Shown here piece after piece: positions 16,082-23,103 of a stretch of 34,958 nucleotides of DNA. Position 1 is the first letter of the stretch; each line of letters starts with the position of its first letter. The stretch is from a virus. The stretch spans positions 1 through 34,958 of the IMG/VR virus record IMGVR_UViG_3300048924_000628. The stretch is one strand, 5' to 3'. Under the pieces are notes generated by a model. The model made no database searches. It had not been told where the DNA came from and saw nothing but the letters and a program-made list of their open reading frames with translations. Both the position numbers and the translations under genes were made by a program.

Positions 16082-17694
16082 CAATGCCGTCTCCCAAAGT
16101 CCAAATCGCCGTCATCGCCATCGGCCGCAGCTGCGGCAACCAAATCGCGGACAGACTGATAATTGTAATCGTGCCACTGGCCTCGACTGGCGTAGTGCGC
16201 CAGCGCCAGAGCAATCGCGAAGTCGCCATGGCGCTTCTTCGAGCCTTCGCCAGTACGAAGATCCGGCACCTTCGGCACACCGTTAACGACGCGCACCAGC
16301 CGGATGTCAGCCAGGTGTTCATCGTCCTTTGAAAGGGCGATTGCATCGTCTTCAAAGGCTGCTTTCAAGGGCGGCATCTGGAAGCGATACCAATCAACGG
16401 AGAACTTGATTGCAGCAATCAGGCCGCCCGGAGCATCAGGAAGCCGGAAGCCGAATTCGCGCCCCATGTCTTCTGCTACTGTCCAACCCATGCCGGTCGC
16501 ATCGAACGCCGCACCGATAAGCCGCGGGGCACCTTTCAGGATCATGCGGGTCAGAAGCTTTTGCTCGTCACCCGGCACATTCCGCATCTCCAACGTTAAG
16601 GCTTCCTCACGCTTCAGGAGCTTGGTCATCGACAGAAGTGTACCAACAGAAAGGTCGGCGACGCGGGCGAAGTCAAACCCGAAAGCATGTGTGCGTTCAC
16701 GGTCGAGCTGGGAAAGAGCTTGGGTCAACTCGAAAATCGCGGGTGCCATCAGCGTGGCCCGCTCCAGTCGAGTGCGTTGCAGATAGTCGCGAGGCAGCTC
16801 CAACCGAATAATCGGGGCCTCGATCGTCATTCGAGCCTCGATCAGCGGCGCCGACAGCCAGGCACCGGTGCCAGCGGTCGGAATACAGAACAACTCCTCG
16901 TCAGCGCCGTCGCCATAGAAGTCGATAATCTCCTGGCGCCACTTTGCTTCACCCTCGGCCGACCATTCGGTCCCGTTAACGAGACAGATGCGCTCGTATA
17001 GCCCCTCTTTAAGCGCTTGATCGAAATCGATGCGAATATGGCTGTACTTCGAACGCTCGGCCAGGATGTCCTGGATCTGCTTATTGAACTCGTTCTCAGT
17101 GCCATTGTGTGTAGAGCAGACAACGACCTGGCCACCCCACATCAGGAATGCGAGGGCAGCCTTCAGCAATTCTGGCAAACTGTCGACGAAGGCCGCTTCG
17201 TCGATCATGACGACGCCTTGCTTGCCTCGGAGGGTTCGCGGCGCCGACGACAAGGCAAGGATCTCGAAGCCAGAAGCAAACCGAATGCGGAACGCCTGGA
17301 TAGACCGTTCGCCCTCTTTGTCACTGTCGTCGAACAGGAACTCGTCGACTGCCATGGCAGCATTGGAAAACGCCCGCGCCCACATTGCACAGGCGTCGAT
17401 GAACTCTCGCGTCATCTCCTGAGAATAGGAGATGTACATCACGTCCATACCGCCAGCTTCCTTGATGCGGCCAGCGCGTAGCGCGGCATAGGAAGCAAAT
17501 CCAAAGGTCAGGCCAATACGGCGGCTTTTTTCCACGAACAGGACGCGGCATGAACTTTCGAGCAGTTCGATGACGCGGGCCTGATATGAAATAAGGGCCT
17601 TCGGCAGGCCCAACTCCTTGACGACACCCGGCAGAACCTCAGTCGCAGTGCGCCGGGCTTCGGCCCATTGTGCTTCTGTGATCGGAGCGCTCAT
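16078..17694 (-). CDS. Terminase large subunit (Mu gp28-like)
   Basis: A 538-residue packaging motor. Residues 55-63 (EKSRRIGLT) form the Walker A-like motif, and 161-169 (VVMIDEAAF) form Walker B with the catalytic glutamate. A conserved CSTHNGTENEF coupling region lies at about 193-203. A FGFDFARVAD segment (338-347) begins the RNase-H-fold nuclease. The protein cuts and pumps phage DNA together with flanking host DNA, as Mu packages headfuls from integrated copies. It overlaps the gp27-like gene and the portal gene by 4 bases each. Confidence 0.93.
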   Translation of the reverse strand: MSAPITEAQWAEARRTATEVLPGVVKELGLPKALISYQARVIELLESSCRVLFVEKSRRIGLTFGFASYAALRAGRIKEAGGMDVMYISYSQEMTREFIDACAMWARAFSNAAMAVDEFLFDDSDKEGERSIQAFRIRFASGFEILALSSAPRTLRGKQGVVMIDEAAFVDSLPELLKAALAFLMWGGQVVVCSTHNGTENEFNKQIQDILAERSKYSHIRIDFDQALKEGLYERICLVNGTEWSAEGEAKWRQEIIDFYGDGADEELFCIPTAGTGAWLSAPLIEARMTIEAPIIRLELPRDYLQRTRLERATLMAPAIFELTQALSQLDRERTHAFGFDFARVADLSVGTLLSMTKLLKREEALTLEMRNVPGDEQKLLTRMILKGAPRLIGAAFDATGMGWTVAEDMGREFGFRLPDAPGGLIAAIKFSVDWYRFQMPPLKAAFEDDAIALSKDDEHLADIRLVRVVNGVPKVPDLRTGEGSKKRHGDFAIALALAHYASRGQWHDYNYQSVRDLVAAAAADGDDGDLDFGRRHW

Positions 17695-18281
17695 GCCGCT
17701 TTAACCCCAAGGATCTGCGAAAGGATTTCCTGCGTGGTCTCCGCCGTGAGGCCCCTGGATTTGGCGACATTCGCGACGGCCTTCTCAGCCTGGTCCTTGA
17801 ACTCGCTTTCGATCTTCTGGCGCCGGCTTGAAGAAACGCCCTGGGCCTGCGCGGCAGCGCGCAGCGCGTTGGCCATCGCCATCGCCTCCTTTGGTGCCCA
17901 ACCAGCTTCACCCTTGTTGGTCAGCAATTCGAAGACAAGCGTTTTGATCGCCTCCGCTGCAATCAGCGTGAGGTTATCCGAGTCTTCGACATCGAACTGG
18001 CCGGCCAGGGTTTTCGCGATATCACGGGTCTGATTAAGCCGTGAAGTCAGGGTCGCAAGCTTCAATGAATACCGGTTGAAGGCGCTGAAAGACGGTATGG
18101 TGAACTCGAGCTCGCCGCGATGCTCGCGCAACACAGTCTCCAGGCGGCCCACAAACTCCTGATAGATGTCTGTCTGAGTTCGATCGGTATCCTGCAACGC
18201 TTCAGCAGCCCATGCGACAACCGGAGCGCAAGGCTCCGGCAAAAGCTGAATGCCGCTTAGACGGCCTCGACCTTGCGCCAT
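17691..18281 (-). CDS. Terminase small subunit-like (Mu gp27, DUF3486)
   Basis: A 196-residue DUF3486 protein from MAQGRGRLSGIQLLPEPCAPVVAWAAEALQD. The GRGRLSGIQLLPEP start and the middle QTDIYQEFVGRLETVLREHRGELEFTIPSFSAFNRYSLKLATLTSRL match this family, which stands where the small terminase (DNA recognition) subunit is expected in Mu. The frame also opens with TTG at 18287, but ATG at 18281 sits after the upstream stop and is preferred. It is followed by a 4-base overlap with large terminase. Confidence 0.87.
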   Translation of the reverse strand: MAQGRGRLSGIQLLPEPCAPVVAWAAEALQDTDRTQTDIYQEFVGRLETVLREHRGELEFTIPSFSAFNRYSLKLATLTSRLNQTRDIAKTLAGQFDVEDSDNLTLIAAEAIKTLVFELLTNKGEAGWAPKEAMAMANALRAAAQAQGVSSSRRQKIESEFKDQAEKAVANVAKSRGLTAETTQEILSQILGVKAA

Positions 18282-18283
18282 CG

Positions 18284-18583
18284 TCAACCTCCGATCGAGG
18301 GGCGCTTAACGCCTTCGAGAATGGTGCGGCGCTCGACGTGATCAGCGCCTAACTGCTTCAGTTCAGCCACCAGCGTCGTGCCGATGGCAGCGATACGGAT
18401 AGCATCCATGTCAGCGAGGAAGCGCAACTGCTGCCTGATCCATTCGCGAGTGCGACGATGGGCATAGCTCTCCAAGACCGCAGCGATAATGCTGTCGTTC
18501 AAGCGATTGTCGGTTTGCTCATGCAGCGCCCGAAGGATAACGAGCCGGGCATCCTGCGTAAGGGTTTCATTGAAGTCGCTCAT
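18284..18583 (-). CDS. Mu gp26-like small protein
   Basis: A 99-residue protein from MSDFNETLTQDARLVILRALHEQTDNRLNDSII. The LRALHEQTDNRLNDSIIAAVLESYAHRRTREWIRQQLRFLADMDAIRI segment has a winged-helix look and matches small phage proteins of the VpaChn25_0724 type, which occupy this place in Mu-like head operons (Mu gp26 position). The start ATG at 18583 was chosen because it overlaps the DUF2730 stop by 4 bases; upstream codons in the same frame belong to that gene. Its role, possibly in packaging or regulation, is not known. Confidence 0.78.
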   Translation of the reverse strand: MSDFNETLTQDARLVILRALHEQTDNRLNDSIIAAVLESYAHRRTREWIRQQLRFLADMDAIRIAAIGTTLVAELKQLGADHVERRTILEGVKRPSIGG

Positions 18584-18945
18584 GCTGCGGGCCTTTCCAT
18601 CAAGAAGTCTTCCACGCGACGGATCGCCCGCTCTGTGGCTTCCGACGATTTGACCATCGTCGTCACCTGACCTTTCATTTCGGTGAGATCGTTCTGGAGC
18701 TTGTAGACCATCTCCTTGTTCGGCATGTGCTTGAACTCGTTCTCGAGCGTCTGCGTACGCTTCCCAAGCTCGGCGATCGCCGCCATCATGGTCTTCTTTT
18801 CCTCGGCATCGGACTTCCGGAAAGCGTCCAGTTCGGAAGCCATTTTCTTGGCGCCGGACGAAATCATGATCCACGCGGACGTCCCTACCGAGATGATCAC
18901 CGCAATCAGGCCAAGCCAGTCTTTCAAAACACCCACATCGATCAT
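18580..18945 (-). CDS. Mu gp25-like protein (DUF2730)
   Basis: A 121-residue DUF2730 protein: one N-terminal membrane segment (residues about 10-30, WLGLIAVIISVGTSAWIMISSG), then a long coiled coil (KKMASELDAFRKSDAEEKKTMMAAIAELGKRTQTLENEFKHMPNKEMVYKLQNDLTEMK). The MPNKEMVYKLQNDLTEM motif is typical. In Mu-like phages this gene lies right after the lysis cassette. Its function is unknown; the single anchor with a coiled coil could suggest an accessory lysis or envelope role. Confidence 0.85.
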   Translation of the reverse strand: MIDVGVLKDWLGLIAVIISVGTSAWIMISSGAKKMASELDAFRKSDAEEKKTMMAAIAELGKRTQTLENEFKHMPNKEMVYKLQNDLTEMKGQVTTMVKSSEATERAIRRVEDFLMERPAA

Positions 18946-18948
18946 CGG

Positions 18949-19158
18949 CTACTTTCCTTCGTCAGCTGACTGGCAGCCGACGCACCGGATCGCGGACGGC
19001 ATTATAAGTCGGCGGGCTTCTGGTATCGTGTGCCCGCATTCCACGCATTCATCACGGCCCGTTTGATTGAGCGCGGTACTAGCGCTGGCGATCATCGCCA
19101 TGCGCTCTTCGTCTTCTCGCTGGGATGCCAGATCGAAAGCAGCGTTGCTCCAGCTCAC
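18949..19158 (-). CDS. TraR/DksA-type zinc finger protein
   Basis: A 69-residue protein with a C4 zinc finger at the C-terminus: CVECGHTIPEARRLIMPSAIRCVGCQ, the spacing of TraR/DksA proteins (Cys-X2-Cys, then about 17 residues, Cys-X2-Cys). TraR-type proteins enter the secondary channel of RNA polymerase and change promoter use. The N-terminus is helical (DEERMAMIASASTALNQ), also as in TraR. It overlaps the Rz1 stop by 4 bases within the late operon, as in other Mu-like and P2-like phages. Confidence 0.88.
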   Translation of the reverse strand: MSWSNAAFDLASQREDEERMAMIASASTALNQTGRDECVECGHTIPEARRLIMPSAIRCVGCQSADEGK

Positions 19159-19445
19159 TGAATGCCTCCGGCAGCATCAACGGCCGCAACTGCAGCTGCT
19201 CGACGTGCCTCGCAGACATTGCGAGCAACACGGTCGCTCGACCAGCTGGAGAACACCTTGTCTTCAGCCAGGCGAGAGGTCGGCCGAGGCGTGAGCGCCG
19301 GACAGGGCTTGCGGGCTTCAGGCGGAAGCTCGATCGGTACCTTCCTGGTGATGACCACCGGCTCGGCCACTTTTCGCTCAGTCTGGGAGCATGCGGCCAC
19401 GATCGAGGCCAAGCCCACAATCGCTGCTAACCGGTAGCTGTTCAT
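19155..19445 (-). CDS. Outer-membrane spanin (Rz1-like lipoprotein)
   Basis: A 96-residue protein with a lipoprotein signal: MNSYRLAAIVGLASIVAAC with the lipobox cysteine at residue 19. The mature part is proline-rich (ELPPEARKPCPALTPRPTSRLAED), as usual for o-spanins. Its first 68 bases overlap the end of the Rz-like gene in another frame, the classic Rz/Rz1 layout. Spanins join inner and outer membrane and fuse them at lysis. A second cysteine at about residue 48 (RKPCPAL) may pair with a partner. Confidence 0.85.
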   Translation of the reverse strand: MNSYRLAAIVGLASIVAACSQTERKVAEPVVITRKVPIELPPEARKPCPALTPRPTSRLAEDKVFSSWSSDRVARNVCEARRAAAVAAVDAAGGIQ

Positions 19446-19764
19446 TCTTCACCTTCAGGTCTGCGAGTTGCTGTTCTGCGGTCCGGATCTGCTCGGCCGC
19501 GTTGGTTTGGATCTGCAGCGCAGTGCGGATCTGCTCAGCCGCGCGCTTTTCGGTCGCGGCATTGGCTTTCTCGATCTTGCCTTCCCAGATGGCGTCCCGC
19601 TCGGCGATCGCGCTATCCACGCGGTCTGCTGTCGTTCGTTCGTAGGTAGCGGCAGTCTGCCTCTCGAAGTATGCCGTGCCGAGCAGCAAGACGTTGATGG
19701 CGATGACTGCGAAGATCAGTTTGGTCAGAGGCGATGCCGCCTTCAAAAGCATCGCCTCGATCAT
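19378..19764 (-). CDS. Inner-membrane spanin (Rz-like)
   Basis: A 128-residue protein with one N-terminal membrane helix (residues about 14-32, TKLIFAVIAINVLLLGTAY) and then a long periplasmic coiled coil rich in Ala, Glu and Gln (IEKANAATEKRAAEQIRTALQIQTNAAEQIRTAEQQLADLKVKNEQ), as in i-spanins. The C-terminus ends in a short cysteine-containing tail. The ATG overlaps the holin-like gene stop (ATGA), and its 3' end encloses the Rz1 start. It acts with Rz1 in the last lysis step. Confidence 0.85.
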   Translation of the reverse strand: MIEAMLLKAASPLTKLIFAVIAINVLLLGTAYFERQTAATYERTTADRVDSAIAERDAIWEGKIEKANAATEKRAAEQIRTALQIQTNAAEQIRTAEQQLADLKVKNEQLPVSSDCGLGLDRGRMLPD

Positions 19765-20048
19765 GGGCGCTCGCCCTCCTGATCCGGTTCATCGCGGGGA
19801 TGGTAAGGCGGTGAAGAAGGCTGATGCTGCGACCTGGTCATGGTGCGCATGTCGAGCGAACCAAAGCCGCGATGAATGCCGAGGATCGAAACGATCAGGG
19901 CGACCATCAACGGAATGACCAGGCTAGAAAACGCCATAACCTGTCCTTGGGCGACCGCGCCGATCGTCAAACAGACGATGACGATCCACGCCATAAAGGA
20001 CGAAAGCCAGAGGGCCTTTTTCGTGGTGCCGTAGCTCGGCTTTTCCAT
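19761..20048 (-). CDS. Holin-like protein with two membrane segments
   Basis: A 95-residue protein with two hydrophobic helices (about residues 15-36, WLSSFMAWIVIVCLTIGAVAQG; and 38-58, MAFSSLVIPLMVALIVSILG) and a charged C-terminal tail (RSQHQPSSPPYHPRDEPDQEGERP). A two-helix topology, the length and its place between endolysin and spanin genes fit a holin that forms pores at a set time. I do not recognise the exact family, so antiholin is an alternative. It begins 4 bases after the endolysin stop. Confidence 0.68.
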   Translation of the reverse strand: MEKPSYGTTKKALWLSSFMAWIVIVCLTIGAVAQGQVMAFSSLVIPLMVALIVSILGIHRGFGSLDMRTMTRSQHQPSSPPYHPRDEPDQEGERP

Positions 20049-20052
20049 TGGC

Positions 20053-20772
20053 TCAGGCCTCGTTTGTGGAGACCGGCACGCCGGCAGCCGTGAGCATGAT
20101 GCGACCGCCGACAGGAGCCTCGCCGGTGTTCGGCCAGCGGAACTGCGACAACCGATCTTTTTCGATCCGGGTGATGCTCACGCTGTTTTTTTGGTTGCCG
20201 CCCAGTACGTGGTAATGGGTCGCGTCTTCGCCCATGTAGAACGCAACGTGACCACCACCCGAGCGGGTAAAGGTTACGATCGCGCCAAGTGCAGGATTAA
20301 CCAGGCGGCGGCCGAGCTTGTTGTACTCCAAAGCTCCGAGCGGGTTCTTCGGCAGCAGCTCGCGCGGCAAAGTCTGCGCGATTACATGACCGACGAACAG
20401 GCCACACCAGGCGGTGTCGTCATTGGTGAAGAATGATGCGACCCAGCCGCCCACGGACTTCGCCCAGCTGATGATTGTCGGATTGGATTTCGGGCCAGGA
20501 ATTTCCTTAAGTCCCATGAAGCGGCGAGCCTCACGCATCCAGACTGGCTCGGCCGGAACTTGCACGTCGACGGACCTGTCGATCTTGCTGCCGGGATCGA
20601 GGCGCAGGGCCGCGACCGTTGCCGCATCGGCCTGACCGCTCACCAACAGCCTTGCAGCGCGTTGGAAGCGCTCCAGAGCCTGAATAACGCCGCGCCCGTG
20701 CGCGCCGTCATATGCACCACTATAGGCACCCCACAAACGCAGTCGTGCAATCAGCCATTCGTCAAACGTCAT
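20053..20772 (-). CDS. Endolysin (NlpC/P60-like, TIGR02594 type) with N-terminal peptidoglycan-binding domain
   Basis: A 239-residue protein. Residues about 3-60 (FDEWLIARLRLWGAYSGAYDGAHGRGVIQALERFQRAARLLVSGQADAATVAALRL) look like a peptidoglycan-binding repeat. The catalytic part holds EARRFMGLKEIPGPKSNPTIISWAKSVGG (81-109), AWCGLFVGHV with candidate nucleophile C123, GGGHVAFYMGED with candidate H175, and GGNQKNSV (191-198), the order of the TIGR02594 group of cysteine peptidases. It would cut peptide links of the cell wall. No signal peptide is visible, so it needs a holin. It overlaps the upstream gene by 4 bases. Confidence 0.88.
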   Translation of the reverse strand: MTFDEWLIARLRLWGAYSGAYDGAHGRGVIQALERFQRAARLLVSGQADAATVAALRLDPGSKIDRSVDVQVPAEPVWMREARRFMGLKEIPGPKSNPTIISWAKSVGGWVASFFTNDDTAWCGLFVGHVIAQTLPRELLPKNPLGALEYNKLGRRLVNPALGAIVTFTRSGGGHVAFYMGEDATHYHVLGGNQKNSVSITRIEKDRLSQFRWPNTGEAPVGGRIMLTAAGVPVSTNEA

Positions 20773-21044
20773 GTATTCGACCCTTTGATGTAGATGCTCC
20801 CCTCGGAAGAAGGGATCGGGTTGAACACCACGTGAGCTACATCAGGCCTCGCCCCCTGGTCACGGCGCAGTTCGTAAACCGTCAGCACGTCCGGTTCGCC
20901 GGTAATCGCGATACCTTTGCTGTCCTGGTACAAACTGATCGCCGTCGCCACATCAGGCGCCTGTTCACCGAGGCGCAATGCGCCGACGGCGACCAGTCGC
21001 TCAAGCAGCCACAGGTCGAACTGATGCATGTTATGCCCCGTCAT
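20769..21044 (-). CDS. Peptidoglycan-binding-like protein upstream of endolysin
   Basis: A 91-residue protein. The segment FDLWLLERLVAVGALRLGEQAPDVATAISLYQDSKGIAITGEPDVLTVYELRRDQGA closely echoes the N-terminal domain of the next gene's endolysin, so it appears to be a free-standing peptidoglycan-binding-like domain. ATG at 21044 has AGGG very close upstream; the ATG at 21029, with GGGG 6 bases before it, is an alternative. It is the first gene after mor and is expected to start the late operon, 39 bases from palindrome C. It could target or tune the endolysin. Confidence 0.65.
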   Translation of the reverse strand: MTGHNMHQFDLWLLERLVAVGALRLGEQAPDVATAISLYQDSKGIAITGEPDVLTVYELRRDQGARPDVAHVVFNPIPSSEGSIYIKGSNT

Positions 21045-21082
21045 GTCCCTGGGGCGAATATGCTCTGATTGGTTTGGGGTAA

Positions 21083-21103
21083 GGGGCTGACAGCTGTCAC
21101 CCC
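21083..21103. promoter_or_regulatory. Late-operon palindrome C (between mor and lysis genes)
   Basis: GGGGC then TGACAGCTGTCA then CCCC: the 12-base core (21088..21099) is identical to site B and equals site A except for the centre. It lies 18 bases after the mor stop and about 39 bases before the first lysis gene, the place of the Mu lys promoter. I infer activation by the adjacent Mor-family protein. There is no T-run after it, so a terminator is less likely. Confidence 0.65.
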
Positions 21104-21120
21104 ATGCGGCCCGTACAGGG

Positions 21121-21513
21121 CTAGAACAGACGACCTTGGCGGTTATCGTGTCTCTTCATGCGAAATATCGTGCGCTCGTGCAAGCCCGATATCCGCGCAG
21201 CCTCTCGCACACTCTTCCCTTGGTCAAGTGCTTCAGCCGCTTTTCGCCTTGCGGTCAGCATCAAGGAGGCGGCTCCGCGCGGAATTACATGCCGCTGCAG
21301 GCCAACCAGTCGATCATCTCCATCGATGACCGCAAGGCCGCGGCAGATCTTATCAGCGGTCTCGAAACCGAGCAGCTCGGTCAGCCAGTGGCCTTCCTTC
21401 GCCTGCGGCGGCAGATCAACGCGCGTGCCCCCGTGGCTCTGGGCGATTTTCAGAGCGACCTCGGTACCGGCGATATCAGCTATGTCCGCAAGAATGCCTG
21501 GAAGGTTGCTCAC
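21121..21513 (-). CDS. mor: Mor-family transcription activator
   Basis: A 130-residue protein of the Mor/C family of Mu-type activators. The N-terminal dimerisation part contains LADIADIAGTEVALKIAQSHGGTRVDLPP, with the IA..G...AL.....GG..V.IP pattern typical of Mor. After a linker, SVREAARISGLHERTIFRMK (about 101-120) forms the C-terminal helix-turn-helix. Mu Mor activates the middle promoter and its homologue C activates late promoters; here only one member is seen, so it may do the late job alone. The GTG start overlaps the upstream stop (GTGA). It is the last gene of the early/middle block. Confidence 0.9.
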   Translation of the reverse strand: MSNLPGILADIADIAGTEVALKIAQSHGGTRVDLPPQAKEGHWLTELLGFETADKICRGLAVIDGDDRLVGLQRHVIPRGAASLMLTARRKAAEALDQGKSVREAARISGLHERTIFRMKRHDNRQGRLF

Positions 21514-21710
21514 AGCCGATCTCCGTATAGTTCGTTCTCGATCGACATCAGCTTAAGCGTGGCCTGGCGCACCCGGTCTTCCAGCGCCACCCGACGATGG
21601 GCACGCGGCGGCAGTTTGGCGATGCGCAGCAGCAGCTGGTCGCGATCGTTCTGCAGGCGAACATGTTCCGCCTGTTTCTGCCAGTTGAAGAGAGGGAGCG
21701 CCGGCGTCAT
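21510..21710 (-). CDS. Small hypothetical protein before mor
   Basis: A 66-residue protein from MTPALPLFNWQKQAEHVRLQNDRDQLLLRIAKLPPRAHRRVALEDRVRQATLKLM. It is helical and basic, with a coiled-coil-like stretch (RLQNDRDQLLLRIAKL). The ATG at 21710 is preferred over GTG at 21731 because GAGG stands about 9 bases upstream and the ATG lies just after the previous gene's stop. A 4-base overlap couples it to mor, so it may have a regulatory role. The family is not recognised. Confidence 0.65.
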   Translation of the reverse strand: MTPALPLFNWQKQAEHVRLQNDRDQLLLRIAKLPPRAHRRVALEDRVRQATLKLMSIENELYGDRL

Positions 21711-21711
21711 C

Positions 21712-22047
21712 TCAGATTGCCTCACCTTCACCTGGGCGGCGAAGCATTAGCTTCGCCAGCTCCGGATCGGTCGGCTGCAACTCTTCGAGCACCTGCCGAA
21801 GCTTGGCCGCATCGCGGCTGGCGACCGGTCGATTGTAAGACCGGCGATGGTGCTCGATCACATCCGTCACCCTGCCGTAGCGCAGCACAAAGTTGACGCC
21901 CTCGACCTTGACGCCTGTCGAGCCGTTCTCGATGCCGGCCTTTGTCAGCTCGTCAATACGGTTACGGAAGAAATCGACATCGAAGCCGTAGACCAGTTCG
22001 AGGTAACGGATAACAGCGCGATCGCTGACGTGAAAAGCGTGTGTCAT
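21712..22047 (-). CDS. Hypothetical phage protein (HVSDRAVIRYLE type)
   Basis: A 111-residue protein beginning MTHAFHVSDRAVIRYLELVYGFDVDFFRNRIDELTK. The conserved-looking HVSDRAVIRYLEL start and the LRYGRVTDVI stretch are shared, as I recall, with many small alphaproteobacterial phage proteins that have no known role. The frame is open further upstream but inside gemA; the ATG at 22047 overlaps the gemA stop by 4 bases and is the natural start. It is part of the early block ending in mor. No enzyme motif is seen. Confidence 0.7.
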   Translation of the reverse strand: MTHAFHVSDRAVIRYLELVYGFDVDFFRNRIDELTKAGIENGSTGVKVEGVNFVLRYGRVTDVIEHHRRSYNRPVASRDAAKLRQVLEELQPTDPELAKLMLRRPGEGEAI

Positions 22048-22688
22048 GCTGCCACCGCCTTCCGGCCGGACTGACGCACCCGTTCGCCAAAAGCGTTCAT
22101 AACCTCGATCCACTGCTGACCGGTGAGATCGCGCTGAAGCTTTCCAACCTGTGCAATCGTCGTGACCTCAGGCCAGAAATCGTTATGGCGGGCTGGGCAG
22201 ATCATGGCCCACTGAGCGCGGGCGATACGATAGCCATCGGCACGGCGGTACGGCTGGCGCTGCTCGCTATCAGACCAGTCAACCTTGGCCTCGCGCTCCA
22301 TCCACTTCTTCAGCGCCTCGATGACGCGGGCGGCATCGCTGGCGTGGTGCAGAAAGCGCTCGGAAGAAATGCCGGTCTGCCGCGTCACGAACGCTTCGAG
22401 CGCCGCGTCGTCGCGCAGCTTGACGATGCCGAGGTTCCATCCAGCGATCCAAAGTGCCTGCAGCTTTTTAGCAAACTTGCCGGACATTTTACGACGGCCG
22501 TTCGGACGCTTCAAATCAGATTTAAAGCCAAGGCGGCGCAGCTCGCGCAGCACCTTGTCATGGTCGGCCGACTGCATTTCGGTGAGGCGATCCTTGCCGG
22601 TCACGCGAAGATACAGAGCCCGCTTGTCGTCATCGCCGATGCCGAGCTGCTTCAGGCCGACATGAATGGCAGGGAGAGCGGATTTCAT
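22044..22688 (-). CDS. gemA: GemA-like regulatory protein (DUF1018)
   Basis: A 214-residue GemA/gp16-type protein. The N-terminus (AIHVGLKQLGIGDDDKRALYLRVTGKDRLTEMQSADHDKVLRELRRLGFKS) is the usual start, with LYLRVTGKDRLTEM a strong family mark, and KKLQALWIAGWNLGIVKLRDDAALEAFVTRQTGI completes the core. Mu GemA modulates host gene expression and DNA topology early in infection. The protein is highly basic. It is coupled to both neighbours by 4-base overlaps. Confidence 0.87.
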   Translation of the reverse strand: MKSALPAIHVGLKQLGIGDDDKRALYLRVTGKDRLTEMQSADHDKVLRELRRLGFKSDLKRPNGRRKMSGKFAKKLQALWIAGWNLGIVKLRDDAALEAFVTRQTGISSERFLHHASDAARVIEALKKWMEREAKVDWSDSEQRQPYRRADGYRIARAQWAMICPARHNDFWPEVTTIAQVGKLQRDLTGQQWIEVMNAFGERVRQSGRKAVAA

Positions 22689-22960
22689 ACCAGTACGCCT
22701 TTTCGGTTGCGGCGGTGTTTTGCCGCCAGTCGTCTTAGGAGGATCTGCTCGAAGGCCTTTACGGCCTCCATAGCTTCGACATCGGTTTGAGCGTCCGGGA
22801 CGCCGGGCACGACCAGACAGCCGTCACTCGTCTGAAGGGCGCACTCGCGCATGATCCAGCGGATCTTGCGGCCGTCGCCGGTCATGACCTTCAAGAGGCC
22901 TTTACCGGCATAGCGGGAGATCGAGAGAGCGCCGAGGCGGGTGCAAAGAACGTGGCCCAC
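22685..22960 (-). CDS. Small hypothetical protein upstream of gemA
   Basis: A 91-residue protein if it starts at the GTG at 22960 (VGHVLCTRLGALSISRYAGKGLLKVMTGDGRKIRWIMRECALQTSDGCLVVPGVPDAQTDVEAMEAVKAFEQILLRRLAA). The frame continues upstream to 23104 but there it lies across the moron's promoter and looks non-coding, so the GTG with GAGAG about 9 bases upstream is preferred. No ATG stands early. The family is not recognised. It is the gene next to the + strand moron inserted in this block. Confidence 0.55.
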   Translation of the reverse strand: MGHVLCTRLGALSISRYAGKGLLKVMTGDGRKIRWIMRECALQTSDGCLVVPGVPDAQTDVEAMEAVKAFEQILLRRLAAKHRRNRKGVLV

Positions 22961-23103
22961 TATACCGCTCTCGTTTGCGGCAGTGCCTCTAACATAGGAG
23001 AAATAGCTCCATGTCGCGGCTGCATCCAGTATCGCGAAGCGGCTTTGAGTTGAACTGCAAGGCGAGCGATGATTAGTTTGTTCGCAACAACGCGGGGGCT
23101 GCA

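Noticed and set aside
18960-18971. GTCAGCTGAC palindrome as another late-operon site
   Set aside because: It differs from the TGACA-N2-TGTCA core, lacks the G4/C4 flanks and lies at a tight gene junction inside the operon.
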